Shown: positions 56,101-64,000 of the stretch, piece after piece | Numbering within the stretch: the first letter of the stretch is position 1 | How the letters are laid out: each line of letters opens with the position of its first letter | Source of the DNA: Bacteroidota bacterium | Lineage (GTDB): Bacteria; Bacteroidota; Bacteroidia; Chitinophagales; Saprospiraceae | Assembly (NCBI GenBank): GCA_024743405.1 | Contig: JANSWP010000010.1 | Span: 1 to 64,000 of the forward strand | Direction: 5' to 3' | Length of the DNA: 64,000 nt | The notes under the pieces: generated by a model | Database searches by the model: none | What the model saw: only the letters and a program-made list of their open reading frames with translations | What the model was told of the DNA's origin: nothing | Position numbers and translations under genes: made by a program

Positions 56101-56433
56101 AATAATGAAATCTTTTCCTTTTAATTCAAAATGTGCCACTCCAAAACTTCCTGATATTGGTTGTTTATTTACGACAAAGGAAAGTTCATAAGTTTTATAC
56201 TGAAATTTGGGTTTAAAGACATACCATAATAATTGGTGGAGCGTATCCCGACTCAATATAAATCCTCTAAAATAATGTTTCAATTCTTTTTTGAATAAAG
56301 AAATAGCCTGATCATACCTTCGGTGAGTCGCGATTGGATTATTTAGTAACAATGGACGAATATGATAATGGGAGTGATCATCAATTGTTACATTCTTTAC
56401 TAAAACTGGAATATTTAAGGTTACGTTTGGCAT
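53131..56433 (-). CDS. ClpB-like double AAA+ protein with degenerate first Walker B and release-factor-like tail
   Basis: From ATG 56433 the product is about 1100 residues; an upstream ATG (56490) would add 19 unrelated residues. Residues 1-240 are an unfamiliar N-terminal region. The first AAA module has Walker A GNEGVGKHT (about 252-260), but its Walker B reads DILMVDNP (about 324-331), with Asn where the catalytic Glu should be. The second is normal: FIGPTGVGKTQ (about 530-540), VLLFDEIEKA and sensor FRPEFINRID, then a ClpB small domain. The last 250 residues are not from ClpB; EGHGLNTLFLGEEGIHLFYI resembles the PCRF/release-factor fold in pattern. The role is unknown: a disaggregase-like machine with a different adaptor is the simplest idea. 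Confidence 0.85.
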   Translation of the reverse strand: MPNVTLNIPVLVKNVTIDDHSHYHIRPLLLNNPIATHRRYDQAISLFKKELKHYFRGFILSRDTLHQLLWYVFKPKFQYKTYELSFVVNKQPISGSFGVAHFELKGKDFIILPDFYNYMFLVEKSKKGKIDIPSEAEKRIIILLKEYQKDDGNDFELEKYFTGKRTFVSEVTQSVSIGEGPFKFEEQETDWFFSSMGGNQNFDGGIEIEKVGNDLNAKYPSELNRAYYQEDLIQQIFQIIYQKENTPLVIIGNEGVGKHTVLEEVVYRYISNFYRKKKGQAQKMWHLNPNRVISGMSIVGMWEKRFESILKFVQKPDSKAIYSDILMVDNPVALSRIGKSASNNLALTNVLKPYLEKRHIPMVILATPNEWKLLQEQERSFSDLFQIIRLEEPSLTQSVKIALHLRKQYELENDCKINIQAVNQLFTIYRNYQKNKALPGAVLKMMSQLATKYRFKTIDAGEVRAEFKYFSGLKERIFDENTPFEKEEVKELIATKLVGQPQAVDALVDVVHTIKSKLTDKSKPISSFMFIGPTGVGKTQGAKVLCDYLMGTEERLMRFDMNEYIDEGALDRLIGNYSNPEGQLTGKVRYQPFGVLLFDEIEKANPKIHDLLLQVLDDGRLTDSLGRTVDFTNTIIIMTSNVGAEKVGTQLGFATTNRDDGAIYRKAVENRFRPEFINRIDKIVIFNPLKINHILGIAQLQIRELLKRDGFVRRTTILNISQEALTWVAKRGYDEKMGGRALKRQIERDLTSLSAEQLISTYSENPIFFDIYFEDNRLVPRITPIQFADPIDNEWIPNLPDETKGRRFYSRLLNQVDNLERKIDHLRQDNTPDLIVIGNEKGENLDWQYYDFKNKLAEVKERLNTISLGFRDRYFREGPAIPLRLKGGTLIQRRKEWSAKAVRESYKDRLFQEEALKEISENYQYAPSQFDSLNTEFIKNFLDVAFLRLFSSGFISGVSDKIQLKFISTVVSLGKEQVEFLMNLYTSLLDKMDIQHEVDEENAKITAEGHGLNTLFLGEEGIHLFYIAHQNPLPVRMILESKNHPSNKPIEAKVIRVYDGTDTLTDLRTGFSNDVNITPEEFKLLLFAGLPDSFRKVLND

Positions 56434-56715
56434 AGGGAAATGAGAAACCGAAAAAAAATGGCTAAAAATAATAGATTTGTTACAAATCACCTGATTTACT
56501 TTTTGTCCTCATAAAACATTGCCCAAGTGACTTTCGTCGATTTTGCGAATTAGTGTATAAAATACTTTGTCAGATTGGATTCCTATTGGAGTACATTTAA
56601 CGATCTTTTTTTCTAAACATGAATTATTTTTCAACCGGTGCTATCTTTTTCAAAAAATCTTTTCTAAAAGAGAAACGGATATGACAAAAACAATCGAAAT
56701 CACCAAACTTAAATT

Positions 56716-57528
56716 ATGCATCTATTAAAGTTAGAATGGCTTAAACTCAAAAACATCAGAATTTTTCGGACGATAGTAATTTTATATATCGTCGCTTTAC
56801 CTGGCTTACTGTTGACTGTCAAAACTTTCAATATTGAATTTGATGATATGCCACCCTTTTTATCCTCCTTCGACCTACTTTTTAAGTTTCCAACGGTATG
56901 GGAGTGGATGGCCTACATCGGTAATTGGTTGTCCTTCTTCTTTTTGGGTTTTTTGGGTGTGATTATGGTGACCAACGAATACAGTTATAAGACATTAAGG
57001 CAAAATATTATTACAGGGTTGAGTCGAAGGGAATATTTTTTTAGTAAAGTAAACTTTATGATTGCAGCAAGTCTTGCAGTGACTTTATATTATGTGTTGT
57101 GGTGTCTTATATTTGGATTTACTCACACAGACACCATATATATAACTACTCTTCAAAAAAATACAAGTTATATTATTCGATTTTTCATTATGAATATGGG
57201 GTATATGAGTTTTGGCTTTCTCTTGGGACTTTTAATTAAAAGAACTGGGATCGCTTTACTAATATATGTGACTTATATAATGGTAATTGAATCTATTTTG
57301 CGTGGTATTCATTTATACTTTTTTCAGAATCCAAGTATGCATTATTTCCCTATGAATGCGCTGGAGGATTTGGCGCCTTTCCCTATAATGGAACAAGCAA
57401 ACCAATTCACTGAGGAAAATGGCTTTGGATTAATGCTTGAGCCAAATATGGCAATCATATTATCAGTGATGTATATTTCTTTGTATTTATTCGCGAGCTA
57501 TCAAGTTTTGAAAAGATCAGATTTATAG
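56716..57528 (+). CDS. ABC-2 type permease (no ATPase gene beside it)
   Basis: The 270-residue membrane protein has about six segments and the pattern of ABC-2 permeases: an N-terminal LLKLEWLKLKNIRIFRTIVI, an early VTNEYSYKTLRQNIITGLSR elbow helix and closing segments. Normally its ATPase gene lies next to it. Here no ATP-binding protein precedes or follows within several kilobases, so it must use one encoded elsewhere or be an orphan. Confidence 0.85.
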   Translation: MHLLKLEWLKLKNIRIFRTIVILYIVALPGLLLTVKTFNIEFDDMPPFLSSFDLLFKFPTVWEWMAYIGNWLSFFFLGFLGVIMVTNEYSYKTLRQNIITGLSRREYFFSKVNFMIAASLAVTLYYVLWCLIFGFTHTDTIYITTLQKNTSYIIRFFIMNMGYMSFGFLLGLLIKRTGIALLIYVTYIMVIESILRGIHLYFFQNPSMHYFPMNALEDLAPFPIMEQANQFTEENGFGLMLEPNMAIILSVMYISLYLFASYQVLKRSDL

Positions 57529-58143
57529 ACGCTGATTTATGAAAAATCTAGTTAGGACTATATTTTGTTAGGATTTTCATCAAAGGAATAATGTTTTTTT
57601 TGAATAATTATTATTCTGTGGTTTCGGAATAAAATTTTGATTTCGGATTTAATTTGAGGTTAAATACTGTGGTTGGTTGAGAAAAAAGTTAGATTAATCG
57701 AGGGTTGTGTTAAGAGAAGTTTAAAATTTTCTTAATTTTTATTTTCATATTGTGAGATATGCATTATCTTGGCACTTCAATATTATTGTAAATGTTCAGA
57801 ACGGTTTTTCTAAATAAGAAACTTGTTCTTCTAAATGATAATTGTTATACCACTTTCATATATGATTAAATGTGTAAAAATAAAATGGTAAAACATTAAA
57901 GATCTTATTTTGAGGGTTTATAGCCTTCATAATAACAGTCGGGTGATTTCTTACAAGAGCGAAGCGAACTTATGTTTTACCTTCGCTCTTTTTTTTGAGT
58001 GAATTACCTAATTAATTCCCTTCAGTCCAATCTTCAGACAAGATTTTCAAAAGCTTTTTTAATTTAGCGGATGGACTAGTCGCTTGAGTGCGATGGTTTA
58101 GTATTTTATTTACCAACTTCCTTAATCAGAAAAAACGAAAAAC
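57529..58143. other. intergenic stretch of 615 bp
   Basis: No protein gene is visible. A strong plus-strand terminator at 57955-57998 lies 430 bases after the permease stop, with about 150 bases left before the next gene. A small RNA ending there is possible. The sequence around 57755 (TATCTTGG) is only a partial -7 match. Confidence 0.5.
57955..57998 (+). terminator. terminator far from any gene end
   Basis: AAGAGCGAAG (57955-57964) pairs with CTTCGCTCTT (57981-57990), followed by six more T. The preceding gene stops at 57528, so the 3' untranslated region would be over 400 bases, or a separate transcript ends here. Confidence 0.75.
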
Positions 58144-59976
58144 ATGCATTCAATTGAACTAAGTACTCTTGACATCGTCATAATGATTTTGTATGGGGTG
58201 TTGATTATTGGGTATGGACTTTATCATGCAAAAAGAGAAAGTTCTGAGGAGTATTTTTTAGCAGGTAGAAATATGCTTTGGCCCATTGTGGGGATATCTC
58301 TTTTCGCTGCCAATATTTCTAGTTCAACTCTTGTAGGCTTAGCGGGAGATGCCTTTAAAACTAATACTCACGTATATAATTATGAATGGTTGGCTGCTGT
58401 TGTTTTAGTATTTTTTGCAGTTTTTTTCCTGCCTTTTTATCTCAAATCAAGGGTATATACCATGCCAGAATTTTTAGAACGGCGGTATGATGTCAGATCA
58501 AGATATTACTTTTCTTTTATTACTATTGTTGGAAATGTTTTATTGGATACGGCAGCAGGTTTATATGTTGGGACTATCATTTTAAAGTTAATGTTTCCGG
58601 AAATGACGACAACCATGATCGTGGTTATTCTGGCTTTAGCAGCAGCAGCTTATACCGTTCCTGGAGGTCTAAATTCAGTAATTCAAACTGAAGTTGTTCA
58701 GGCTGTTTTGCTTGTTTTTGGTTCTATGTTATTGACCTATTATGCTTTTAGTCATGAAGCAGTTGGCGGTTGGGCTGGATTTATAGAAGGTTTAGATGCA
58801 ATGGGCGCTAAAGGAGAGTTAGTTAGTGAGCTATCAGATGGAACCACACGGGCTCTTTCGGGGGCTTCTGAAACCTTATCACTTGTGCGTCCCTCGGACG
58901 ATGCATTTATGCCTTGGACTGGTTTACTATTAGGAGCACCTATTTTGGGTTTTTATTTTTGGGCGAATAATCAATTTATGGTTCAGCGCGTATTAGGAGC
59001 AAAAGATATGAATCATGGACGCTGGGGAGCGTTATTTGCTGGTTTTTTAAAATTACCTGTCATATTCTTTATGGTATTGCCTGGAACTGCAGCGATATTG
59101 ATCTATTCTGATTTGGACTTGACGTTCATGAATTATCAATTAGCTAATGGCGAAATTTGTCAAAACCTAGGAGATTGTCCAAATGCTACTTATCCACTTT
59201 TATTATTTGATTTATTGCCAACAGGTGTTTTAGGATTGGTATTGGCTGGTCTATTGGCTGCTATGATGTCAAGTGTTTCTGCCACATTTAATTCTGCGTC
59301 AACATTAGTAACAATGGATTTTGTGCAAAAATTAAGGCCAGGGATGTCAAGTCAACAATTAGTTCGAGCAGGTCAAATCACCACGCTTATTTTAGTGATT
59401 TTAGCTTCTGCTTGGGCACCTATGATAGAGCGATTTGACTCTTTATGGGAATATTTACAAAGTGTTTTATCCTATATTGCCCCACCAGTAGCGGCTACTT
59501 TCGTTGTAGGATTATTTTGGCGAAGAGCAAATGGCTCAGGTTCCATCGCTGCCTTGTTAACAGGTTTTATTGCCGCCGTTATTATGGTTGCCGCTTCAGT
59601 TTTAGTCAGTCAGGCCGAATCTGCTGGAACAGAAGCACCTGGGTGGGCAAGTTATGTAGGAGGCATTCATTTCTTACATTTTACTTTTATTTTATTTGTC
59701 GTCTGTATCATCATCAACATGGTGGTGAGTTTGATGACTGCTGCACCAGAGGAATCCTTCCAAAGAACTGCTTCTATTGATGATGTTGAACGATTAGGAG
59801 GTAATGTGAAACCAGGAGATTTGATTAGCGATCAGTTAGAAAATTATGTTTGGAAGAAATCGCTCTTTACAGAAGAGACAGAGGAACTACAAAGCTTACC
59901 TTGGTATATGAACTATCGATATCAGGCGGTTGCTTTGCTTGCTGTTACGGCGATATTGGTAGGATATTTCTGGTAA
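58144..59976 (+). CDS. sodium:solute symporter family (SSS) transporter
   Basis: The 610-residue membrane protein has at least 13 hydrophobic segments. Typical features are YGVLIIGYGLYHAKRESSEE, EEYFLAGRNMLWPIVGISLF, the sodium-site region AANISSSTLVGLAG and GLLAAMMSSVSATFNSASTL. The layout fits the SGLT/VPL sugar or inositol group of symporters. The substrate is not evident, and no sugar-catabolic gene is adjacent. Confidence 0.93.
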   Translation: MHSIELSTLDIVIMILYGVLIIGYGLYHAKRESSEEYFLAGRNMLWPIVGISLFAANISSSTLVGLAGDAFKTNTHVYNYEWLAAVVLVFFAVFFLPFYLKSRVYTMPEFLERRYDVRSRYYFSFITIVGNVLLDTAAGLYVGTIILKLMFPEMTTTMIVVILALAAAAYTVPGGLNSVIQTEVVQAVLLVFGSMLLTYYAFSHEAVGGWAGFIEGLDAMGAKGELVSELSDGTTRALSGASETLSLVRPSDDAFMPWTGLLLGAPILGFYFWANNQFMVQRVLGAKDMNHGRWGALFAGFLKLPVIFFMVLPGTAAILIYSDLDLTFMNYQLANGEICQNLGDCPNATYPLLLFDLLPTGVLGLVLAGLLAAMMSSVSATFNSASTLVTMDFVQKLRPGMSSQQLVRAGQITTLILVILASAWAPMIERFDSLWEYLQSVLSYIAPPVAATFVVGLFWRRANGSGSIAALLTGFIAAVIMVAASVLVSQAESAGTEAPGWASYVGGIHFLHFTFILFVVCIIINMVVSLMTAAPEESFQRTASIDDVERLGGNVKPGDLISDQLENYVWKKSLFTEETEELQSLPWYMNYRYQAVALLAVTAILVGYFW

Positions 59977-60195
59977 TCGTGAATTTACCGATTCTCTTTG
60001 GGCTCGAGATAGAATCAAAAGTCTCTCTCAAAAAAAAATCGTGCCGTAGGTGCGAGGATTTCACAAGTGCACGGTAGAGAAAATAATAATATTCGATGTT
60101 GTCCTCTGTTGATTGACTGATGATACGGCTTTTTGACAATGGGTTTTATTAGAATTGTCATTCATTCTGTATTATATTCATAATTCGTACAAATA

Positions 60196-60229
60196 TTGAA
60201 TTCAACTTCGCTTAACCTTTCTATCTTTG
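60196..60229 (+). promoter_or_regulatory. promoter of purM
   Basis: TATCTTTG (60222-60229) matches TAnnTTTG and TTG at 60196-60198 stands 23 bases before it. The purM start is 47 bases further on. Confidence 0.55.
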
Positions 60230-60276
60230 CGGTCCTTTTTAAAATTGGTATCTCTAAAAAAAATCGATAAATACAA

Positions 60277-61446
60277 ATGTCTAACTATAAATACGATTTA
60301 AGGGGTGTTTCTGCAACTAAAGATGAAGTGCATGCGGCAATAAAAAATTTAGATAAAGGGCTATATCCTTTAGCTTTTTGTAAAATTCTCCCAGACATCG
60401 CTGGAGGCGATTCTGAATATTGCAATTTGATGCATGCGGATACAGCGGGCACAAAAACAAGCCTGGCATACTTATATTGGAAAGAGACTGGAGATGTGAC
60501 GATTTGGGAGGGAATTGCTCAAGATGCGATAGTGATGAATATTGATGATATGGCTTGTGTTGGATGTGTGGATGATATTATTTTGTCCTCCACCATTGGT
60601 AGAAATAAGAACTTGATTACCGGTGAAGTAATCTCTCAATTAATAAGCGCTACTACAAAGATCACAAGTGAACTAGAAAGACATGGAGTAAGAATCCATT
60701 TAGCTGGAGGAGAAACAGCGGATGTCGGAGATATTGTGCGAACGATTGACGTGGGGTATACCGCATTTGCAAGACTACGACGGGAAGACTTAATTGTAAA
60801 TGATATTCAAGCAGGGGATGTAATTGTCGGATTGGCTTCATATGGAAAGGCTACCTATGAGCGGGAATATAATGGCGGAATGGGTAGTAATGGATTGACC
60901 TCTGCTCGACATGATGTTTTAAGTCATGATTATGCGGATAAATATCCTGATAGCTTTGATTCTAATACTCCCAAGGAGGTGGTATATATTGGAAGTAGAA
61001 AGTTGACAGAAACGATTGAAATTGACGGGGAAAATATTCCCATTGGTAAATTGATCCTATCTCCTACAAGAACGTATTTGCCCGTCTTGAAAAAACTTTT
61101 AGCTACTCATAAAAAGGCAATTCACGGTATGATTCATTGTACGGGTGGTGGTCAATCTAAAGTTCAAAAATTCCTAAAAAACAAAAGAGTCATAAAAAAT
61201 AACCTCCTTCCTGTACCACCTCTTTTCAATTTGATAAAAACAGAATCAGGAACAGATTGGAAAGAAATGTATCAGGTATTTAATATGGGGCATCGATTAG
61301 AAGTTTATCTAAATAAAAAAGATGCTCAGCATGTCATTGACCTTTCAAAATCCTTTAATATTGATGCGCAAATTATTGGTCATGTTGAAGAAGCTGATGG
61401 CGAACACGTAAGGATAGAAAGTGAATTTGGGACGTTCGAATATTAG
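60277..61446 (+). CDS. purM: phosphoribosylformylglycinamidine cyclo-ligase (AIR synthetase)-like
   Basis: The 389-residue protein has the PurM fold: MHADTAGTKTSLAYLY for the N-terminal ATP/metal site, DAIVMNIDDMACVGC, HLAGGETADVGDIVRT and the C-terminal IHGMIHCTGGGQSKVQKFLK. It closes the imidazole ring in purine synthesis. The sequence is longer and more divergent than the E. coli enzyme, which is common in Bacteroidota. It is preceded by its own promoter. Confidence 0.93.
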   Translation: MSNYKYDLRGVSATKDEVHAAIKNLDKGLYPLAFCKILPDIAGGDSEYCNLMHADTAGTKTSLAYLYWKETGDVTIWEGIAQDAIVMNIDDMACVGCVDDIILSSTIGRNKNLITGEVISQLISATTKITSELERHGVRIHLAGGETADVGDIVRTIDVGYTAFARLRREDLIVNDIQAGDVIVGLASYGKATYEREYNGGMGSNGLTSARHDVLSHDYADKYPDSFDSNTPKEVVYIGSRKLTETIEIDGENIPIGKLILSPTRTYLPVLKKLLATHKKAIHGMIHCTGGGQSKVQKFLKNKRVIKNNLLPVPPLFNLIKTESGTDWKEMYQVFNMGHRLEVYLNKKDAQHVIDLSKSFNIDAQIIGHVEEADGEHVRIESEFGTFEY

Positions 61447-61527
61447 CATGTCTAAAGCAATCCCTTAAAAGAACCAGATTGGGTGAGTTGATTTCAGGCA
61501 TTCTACGTTAAAATTAAATAACAATTA

Positions 61528-62043
61528 ATGAGAATATTTTTGCCTTATTTTCTAGTGACGATGGTATTATCAGTGGTATTTATGGGGTGCTTTAATACGA
61601 GTTCCGAATCAAAATGTGAGGTTGGAGATCCTGTCGCTATTTTTTCTGATCAATATAGTCAAATATTGAATCACACCTTTTCTTTAACTGGTTCCAATTC
61701 ATTAGAGACCATTGAATTTGAAAATGGTATTAAGTTAGAACTTTCACAAAGTGGATGTGAAGAATTGACGCAAGAATTTCGATTTTATATATTTAATCAG
61801 GAAGGAACCTCGGAAAAAAAGTTTTGGATAGATTTTGCGATACAGTTGTTTAACTTTATGGGAGGTATTGATATCTCGTTTGCTGATTTTTCATTTTGGG
61901 GGGAGGCAATTAAAGAAATTAGAGAGAATTTAAAGGTAGGCGTGCCTTTTGAGTTGGCTCCAGGACGTTGGATAAAAATTGATAAAATAGAAAGTTCTGA
62001 TCATGTGATACTATTAGTTATTTTATCACAGCAAGAAAGTTAA
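61528..62043 (+). CDS. predicted lipoprotein of unknown function
   Basis: The 171-residue product has a signal with lipobox (MRIFLPYFLVTMVLSVVFMG then Cys 21). The mature part has Cys residues at SKCEVG and SGCEELT and beta-rich segments; I do not recognise the family. It follows purM by 81 bp but shows no functional link to it. Confidence 0.75.
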   Translation: MRIFLPYFLVTMVLSVVFMGCFNTSSESKCEVGDPVAIFSDQYSQILNHTFSLTGSNSLETIEFENGIKLELSQSGCEELTQEFRFYIFNQEGTSEKKFWIDFAIQLFNFMGGIDISFADFSFWGEAIKEIRENLKVGVPFELAPGRWIKIDKIESSDHVILLVILSQQES

Positions 62044-62545
62044 AGTTTAAAATTTTCAAATTTTTCATTTGAAAAAAGAAAAATATAATCTATTTGAAAA
62101 TCAAGCGATTGCATAATATAGCTCTAACTAATGTGAAAGAATTTTATTTTTTAATGGACTGTAATTCAGTTTGTTATAAATAAATTCGCAAAAAAATGAA
62201 ACGATTTTTCAATAGGAGAATATCAATCATAGATTTGCTTAAGCAAATTAAACTACCTACTTTAGCGCTTAATTAGAGGCACTTCTTTTAATTGAAAAAA
62301 ATAGAAGCTTATTACAGTCACAAACATACTATGTTAGAAAATGATCTTCTTCTTGATCACGATTCTAACCTGAATTAGAGAAATTTATAGCTACATTTTT
62401 TAATTGTGTTATTCCCTTGAACTTTGCTACCGTTCCGTAAACGGTTTCCAACAAAAAGCGAAATTATTTGTCCTTAAACATATTAAGGATTAAATTTATG
62501 AGATAAAAATTAATTTTTAGTAAATAGTATCAGTAAGTTAGATAG

Positions 62546-62582
62546 AATCCTATTACAAAAAGTTGTAGTAGGGTTTTTTTTT
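62546..62582 (+). terminator. terminator in the middle of the lpdA upstream gap
   Basis: AATCCTATTAC (62546-62556) pairs with GTAGTAGGGTT (62565-62575) with two G-T pairs, followed by a long T run to 62582. Confidence 0.7.
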
Positions 62583-62718
62583 GTCCAAAAACGAAATAAA
62601 ATTTACTCCTTTTTTGATTTGCTCTTCTTTTTCTTTCCGAATCACTTTAGAAAAAAAAATATAAAAAATTGCTCTTCATTCAAGCCTTAACATCAGCATA
62701 AAATGTTTTCAATGTTTC

Positions 62719-62726
62719 TATATTTG
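62719..62726 (+). promoter_or_regulatory. -7 box of the lpdA promoter
   Basis: TATATTTG matches TAnnTTTG, 115 bases before the lpdA start, leaving a moderate 5' leader. A clear -33 TTG is not seen. Confidence 0.45.
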
Positions 62727-62841
62727 CGACTGCTTTAAAAAGCTTGATTTTAAATATTCTCTTAGATAGGTTTGAACTTATTCCATCTATCAGAGTTTTC
62801 TTTCAAATTTTTTTTAAATCAATTAACTAAATAATATTGAA

Positions 62842-64000
62842 ATGAATTACGATTTAATAGTAATTGGTAGTGGACCTGGGGGGTATGTAGCTGCCATTCG
62901 TGCTTCGCAATTAGGAATGAATGTAGCGGTAATTGAGCGAGAGTCACTTGGAGGTATTTGTCTCAATTGGGGATGTATTCCTACAAAGGCCCTATTGAAA
63001 AGCGCTCAAGTATTTGAGTATATCCAGCATGCAGAAGATTACGGTATCAAAGTTGAAAATGCTAGTGCTGATTTTGATAGAATGATCAAGCGAAGTAGAG
63101 GCGTGGCGGATGGAATGAGTAAAGGGATAAATTTCTTGTTTAAGAAAAATAAGATAACCACTATTTTAGGACATGGTACTTTAAAACGAGGTAAAAAAGT
63201 TGAAGTAACTGACGCGGATGGTAAAAAAACTGAATATTCAGCTAATCATATCATTGTTGCTACTGGAGCTCGAGCGAAAGAGTTACCAAATCTAAAAATT
63301 GACAATAAGAATATTATTGGTTATCGAGACGCTATGAGTTTGCCTAAGCAACCTAAAAAAATGGTTGTTGTTGGAGCAGGAGCCATTGGTGTCGAATTTG
63401 CTTATTTTTATAATGCTATTGGAACTGAAGTTACCGTGGTTGAATTTTTGGAACAAGGATTAGTTCCACGAGAAGATAAGGATATTTCTAGAGAGTTGGC
63501 TCGATCATTTAAAAAAGCAGGAATTAAAGTTTTAGCTAATACCTCTGTTGAGACTGTAGATACAAAAGGTAGAGGGTGTACGGTAAAGGTAAAAAGCCGA
63601 AAAGACGGAAAGGAAGAAGAAATCAAATGTGATGTGGTACTTTCTGCTGCAGGTGTGAGTCCAAATACAGAAAACATTGGTTTGGAAACTTTGGGAATTA
63701 AGACGGAAAGAGGTCTTATTTTGGTAGATGAATATTACAAAACGAATGTACCTGGTATTTATGCAATCGGAGATGTAGTACCTGGAGCTGCACTTGCGCA
63801 TGTGGCAAGTGCAGAAGGCATACTTTGTGTGGAAAAGATTGCGGGACATAATGTAGAGCCTATAGATTATAATAATATTCCATCTTGTACTTATTGTTCT
63901 CCAGAAGTTGCTTCAGTTGGTTACACAGAAGCCGCCGCCAAAGAAGCTGGTTATGAGGTGAAAGTTGGGAAGTTTCCTTTTTCTGCGTCTGGAAAAGCCA
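62842..64000 (+). CDS. lpdA: dihydrolipoyl dehydrogenase (E3), partial
   Basis: The gene starts at ATG 62842 and is cut by the right edge after 386 codons. It re-oxidises lipoyl groups of the pyruvate and 2-oxoglutarate dehydrogenase complexes using FAD. Seen are VIGSGPGGYVAAIRA, the redox-active cysteines in GGICLNWGCIPTKALLK, the NAD site VVGAGAIGVEFAYFY and the FAD motif YAIGDVVPGAALAH. It would serve the E1 enzymes encoded at 19949 (sucA) and 49046 (pdhB), though other copies may exist. Confidence 0.96.
   Translation, partial: MNYDLIVIGSGPGGYVAAIRASQLGMNVAVIERESLGGICLNWGCIPTKALLKSAQVFEYIQHAEDYGIKVENASADFDRMIKRSRGVADGMSKGINFLFKKNKITTILGHGTLKRGKKVEVTDADGKKTEYSANHIIVATGARAKELPNLKIDNKNIIGYRDAMSLPKQPKKMVVVGAGAIGVEFAYFYNAIGTEVTVVEFLEQGLVPREDKDISRELARSFKKAGIKVLANTSVETVDTKGRGCTVKVKSRKDGKEEEIKCDVVLSAAGVSPNTENIGLETLGIKTERGLILVDEYYKTNVPGIYAIGDVVPGAALAHVASAEGILCVEKIAGHNVEPIDYNNIPSCTYCSPEVASVGYTEAAAKEAGYEVKVGKFPFSASGKA

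Larger units (their letters stand above)
62044..62841. other. intergenic stretch of about 800 bp
   Basis: Very AT-rich. It holds a plus-strand terminator at 62546-62582, about 500 bases after the lipoprotein stop, and the lpdA promoter at 62719-62726. No protein gene is visible. A short RNA ending at the terminator is possible. Confidence 0.5.

Noticed and set aside
59977-60070. Weak inverted repeats after the sodium symporter gene as its terminator
   Set aside because: Arms are short (GATTCT/AGAATC) and no T run follows, so no terminator is claimed.

Overview
The window is chromosomal DNA of a low-GC member of the Bacteroidota, most likely a Saprospirales/Chitinophagia-like marine or sludge bacterium; the order is a guess, the phylum is firm. 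Signs of the phylum are C-terminal type IX secretion (T9SS) sorting domains, a gliding-type CHU_C domain, a TonB-dependent receptor with a carboxypeptidase-like N-terminus, a PUR-alpha-like DUF3276 protein, promoters of the TAnnTTTG type, and almost no Shine-Dalgarno sequences.

Layout. 1-8141 (minus strand) is an unusual locus: an ABC ATPase (cut by the left edge), a NitT/TauT-type permease, a decayed T9SS protein gene, a solute-binding domain fused to an OmpA peptidoglycan-binding domain, a PspA-like membrane coiled-coil protein and another coiled-coil protein. 8381-10012 has a glycosyltransferase and an aldo/keto reductase, followed by an IS630-type insertion sequence (10048-11261) with TA target duplication. 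11504-19023 holds a DUF697-SHOCT protein, a LytS/LytTR two-component pair split by a palindromic repeat, an arginyltransferase-like protein, an Arg/Asp-rich secreted protein, folC and a DUF3299-like protein. 19118-24480 is housekeeping: rplT, rpmI, sucA, a DinB/YfiT enzyme and dapB. 24481-30026 is gene-poor: tRNA-Pro, a DUF5995 gene, a PUR-family gene with a possible leader peptide, small envelope proteins and several palindromic repeats. 30027-41097 has rpe, a TonB receptor, a sterol-desaturase family enzyme, an amino-acid permease broken by one stop codon, a 1132-residue secreted beta-propeller protein and a lipase-like hydrolase. 41207-48227 has tRNA-Val, a thiopurine-type methyltransferase, an M23 peptidase, xseAB, a secreted M43-type metalloprotease and mdh. 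48299-56433 is a minus-strand housekeeping run (yggS, pdhB, maf, a UbiA-family gene, a kdsC-type phosphatase, iscX, ferredoxin) and a 1100-residue ClpB-like AAA+ protein. 56716-64000 has an ABC-2 permease without its ATPase, a sodium:solute symporter, purM, a lipoprotein and lpdA (cut by the right edge).

Central carbon metabolism is well represented (sucA, mdh, pdhB, lpdA, rpe), but the genes are scattered rather than in one operon.

Most unusual content: (i) at least six palindromic repeats in 13.6-41.6 kb that share a central core of about 55 bp while their outer arms differ, two 34-bp mini-hairpins with identical layout, and cases where these repeats supply the 3' end of a gene; (ii) the OmpA-fused binding protein with its transporter and PspA-like partner; (iii) a double-AAA+ protein with a degenerate first Walker B and a release-factor-like tail; (iv) two genes interrupted by in-frame stops, one with three conserved Trp codons turned into stops. 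All homology statements rest on reading motifs by eye; no database search was run.
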